Positions 21,146 to 21,608 of a stretch of 21,608 bases of DNA are shown here, piece by piece. The notes beneath the pieces are model-generated. The model did no database searches and was not told where the DNA came from. It saw nothing but the letters and a program-made list of their open reading frames with translations. The DNA lies in contig CAAGRP010000457.1 in the NCBI GenBank assembly GCA_900772685.1, forward strand, positions 1-21,608, read 5' to 3'. How positions within the stretch are numbered: position 1 is the first letter of the stretch; the number at the start of each line of letters is the position of its first letter. Source of the stretch: Lachnospiraceae bacterium. GTDB taxonomy: Bacteria > Bacillota > Clostridia > Lachnospirales > Lachnospiraceae. Made by a program: the position numbers and the translations under genes.

Positions 21146-21174
21146 AAAAAACTCCCTGCCCAATGGACAGAGAG
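21146..21174 (-). terminator. Intrinsic terminator of the tRNA operon
   Basis: On the minus strand, CTCTCTGTCC pairs with GGGCAGGGAG (10 pairs, two of them G-U) around ATT, followed by six T's. It starts 9 nt after tRNA-Lys. Confidence 0.9.
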
Positions 21175-21182
21175 CCGAAAAA

Positions 21183-21255
21183 TGAAGCATCGGGGATTCG
21201 AACCCCGGACAACTTGATTAAAAGTCAAGTGCTCTACCACCTGAGCTAATGCTCC
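21183..21255 (-). tRNA. tRNA-Lys (UUU)
   Basis: A complete 73-nt cloverleaf: acceptor GGAGCAT/ATGCTTC, D-arm GCTC/GAGC, anticodon stem CTTGA/TCAAG with loop CTTTTAA (anticodon TTT), T-arm CGGGG-TTCGAAT-CCCCG, discriminator A. CCA is not encoded. Confidence 0.95.
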
Positions 21256-21264
21256 GAATAAAAA

Positions 21265-21337
<73 letters not shown>

Positions 21338-21341
21338 AAAA

Positions 21342-21415
21342 TAGCGGGAGCAGGATTTGAACCTGCGACCTTCGGGTTATGAGCCCGACGAGCTTCCGGA
21401 CTGCTCCATCCCGCG
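21342..21415 (-). tRNA. Initiator tRNA-Met (CAU)
   Basis: A 74-nt cloverleaf with anticodon loop CTCATAA (CAT). Three G-C pairs in the anticodon stem (TCGGG/CCCGA) and an unpaired first acceptor position mark it as the formylated initiator. Position 1 is C against T at 72, where the common initiator mismatch is C against A. The rest of the acceptor (GCGGGA/TCCCGC) is perfect. CCA is not encoded. Confidence 0.93.
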
Positions 21416-21444
21416 GCAAATATTAAATTTTTGCTTGAAGCAAC

Positions 21445-21526
21445 TGGATGGTGGTGGATTCGAACCACCGAAGGCGTTGCCAGCAGATTTACAGTCTGTC
21501 CCCTTTGGCCACTCGGGAAACCATCC
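21445..21526 (-). tRNA. tRNA-Tyr (GUA)
   Basis: An 82-nt class II tRNA with a long variable arm: acceptor GGATGGT/ACCATCC, anticodon loop CTGTAAA (GTA), T-arm GGTGG-TTCGAAT-CCACC, discriminator A. CCA is not encoded. Confidence 0.95.
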
Positions 21527-21530
21527 ATGA

Positions 21531-21603
21531 TGGGACCTACAGGGCTCGAACCTGTGACCCTCTGCTTGTAAGGCAGATGCTCTCCCAGCTGAGCTAAGAT
21601 CCC
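21531..21603 (-). tRNA. tRNA-Val (UAC)
   Basis: A complete 73-nt cloverleaf: acceptor GGGATCT/AGGTCCC (one G-U pair), anticodon stem TCTGC/GCAGA with loop CTTACAA (TAC), T-arm ACAGG-TTCGAGC-CCTGT, discriminator A. It is only 4 nt from tRNA-Tyr; upstream tRNA genes may continue beyond the window. Confidence 0.95.
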
Positions 21604-21608
21604 ATTTG

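Noticed and set aside
21091..21240. N-terminal extension of the ABM-type protein
   Set aside because: The extra 50 codons read through tRNA-Lys and its terminator. A perfect AGGAGG supports the start at 21090.

Overview
The window reads as the chromosome of a clostridial Firmicute, most likely a Lachnospiraceae-type anaerobe. The grounds are strong AGGAGG ribosome binding sites, lipoproteins with Ser/Ala-rich linkers, tRNA genes without encoded CCA, and a DegV / SPFH-zinc-ribbon / DUF1858 gene repertoire. This placement is inference from gene style; no rRNA is present. Every gene I can support lies on the minus strand, so transcription runs from high to low coordinates.

Region 1 (about 1-12,650) is a carbohydrate-use island for myo-inositol. 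Two enzymes identify it firmly: IolD (6203-8155) and IolB (10668-11459). Around them are an IolH-like TIM-barrel protein, a complete CUT2-type sugar ABC importer (ATPase, permease, lipoprotein binding protein) presumed to import inositol, an Old Yellow Enzyme family flavoprotein with a C-terminal four-Cys cluster, the first 29 codons of a split transketolase at the left edge, and a type II (archaeal-type) glyceraldehyde-3-phosphate dehydrogenase homologue upstream of iolB. Two tandem paralogous AraC regulators sit between the two enzyme operons. The island appears to have three transcription units: (i) type II GAPDH homologue-iolB, with a good promoter and a terminator; (ii) the araC pair, whose promoter has a 22-bp-period direct repeat over its -35 region; (iii) iolD-ABC importer-OYE-iolH-transketolase, with a promoter flanked by a dyad and with two strong U-tract-less stem-loops between genes. 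IolG, IolE, IolC, IolJ and IolA are not in the window; they may lie beyond the left edge or elsewhere.

Region 2 (about 12,700-20,480) is housekeeping: a secreted NlpC/P60 cell-wall hydrolase with a coiled coil and a repetitive Gly-rich linker, prfB (RF2, in one frame with no programmed frameshift), secA, an SPFH protein ending in three zinc ribbons, and a DegV-family lipid-binding protein.

Region 3 (about 20,490-21,603) has a small DUF1858 protein, a small ABM-type monooxygenase-like protein, and a five-gene tRNA operon (transcription order Val, Tyr, initiator Met, Phe, Lys) closed by an intrinsic terminator.

The strongest leads are the archaeal-type GAPDH homologue in an inositol operon, the OYE and transketolase genes attached to the same pathway, the regulatory repeats that could link the tandem AraC regulators to the pathway promoters, and the long perfect stem-loops (one with a UUCG loop) around the importer genes. 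I found no CRISPR array, insertion sequence, phage gene or clear sign of a mobile element.
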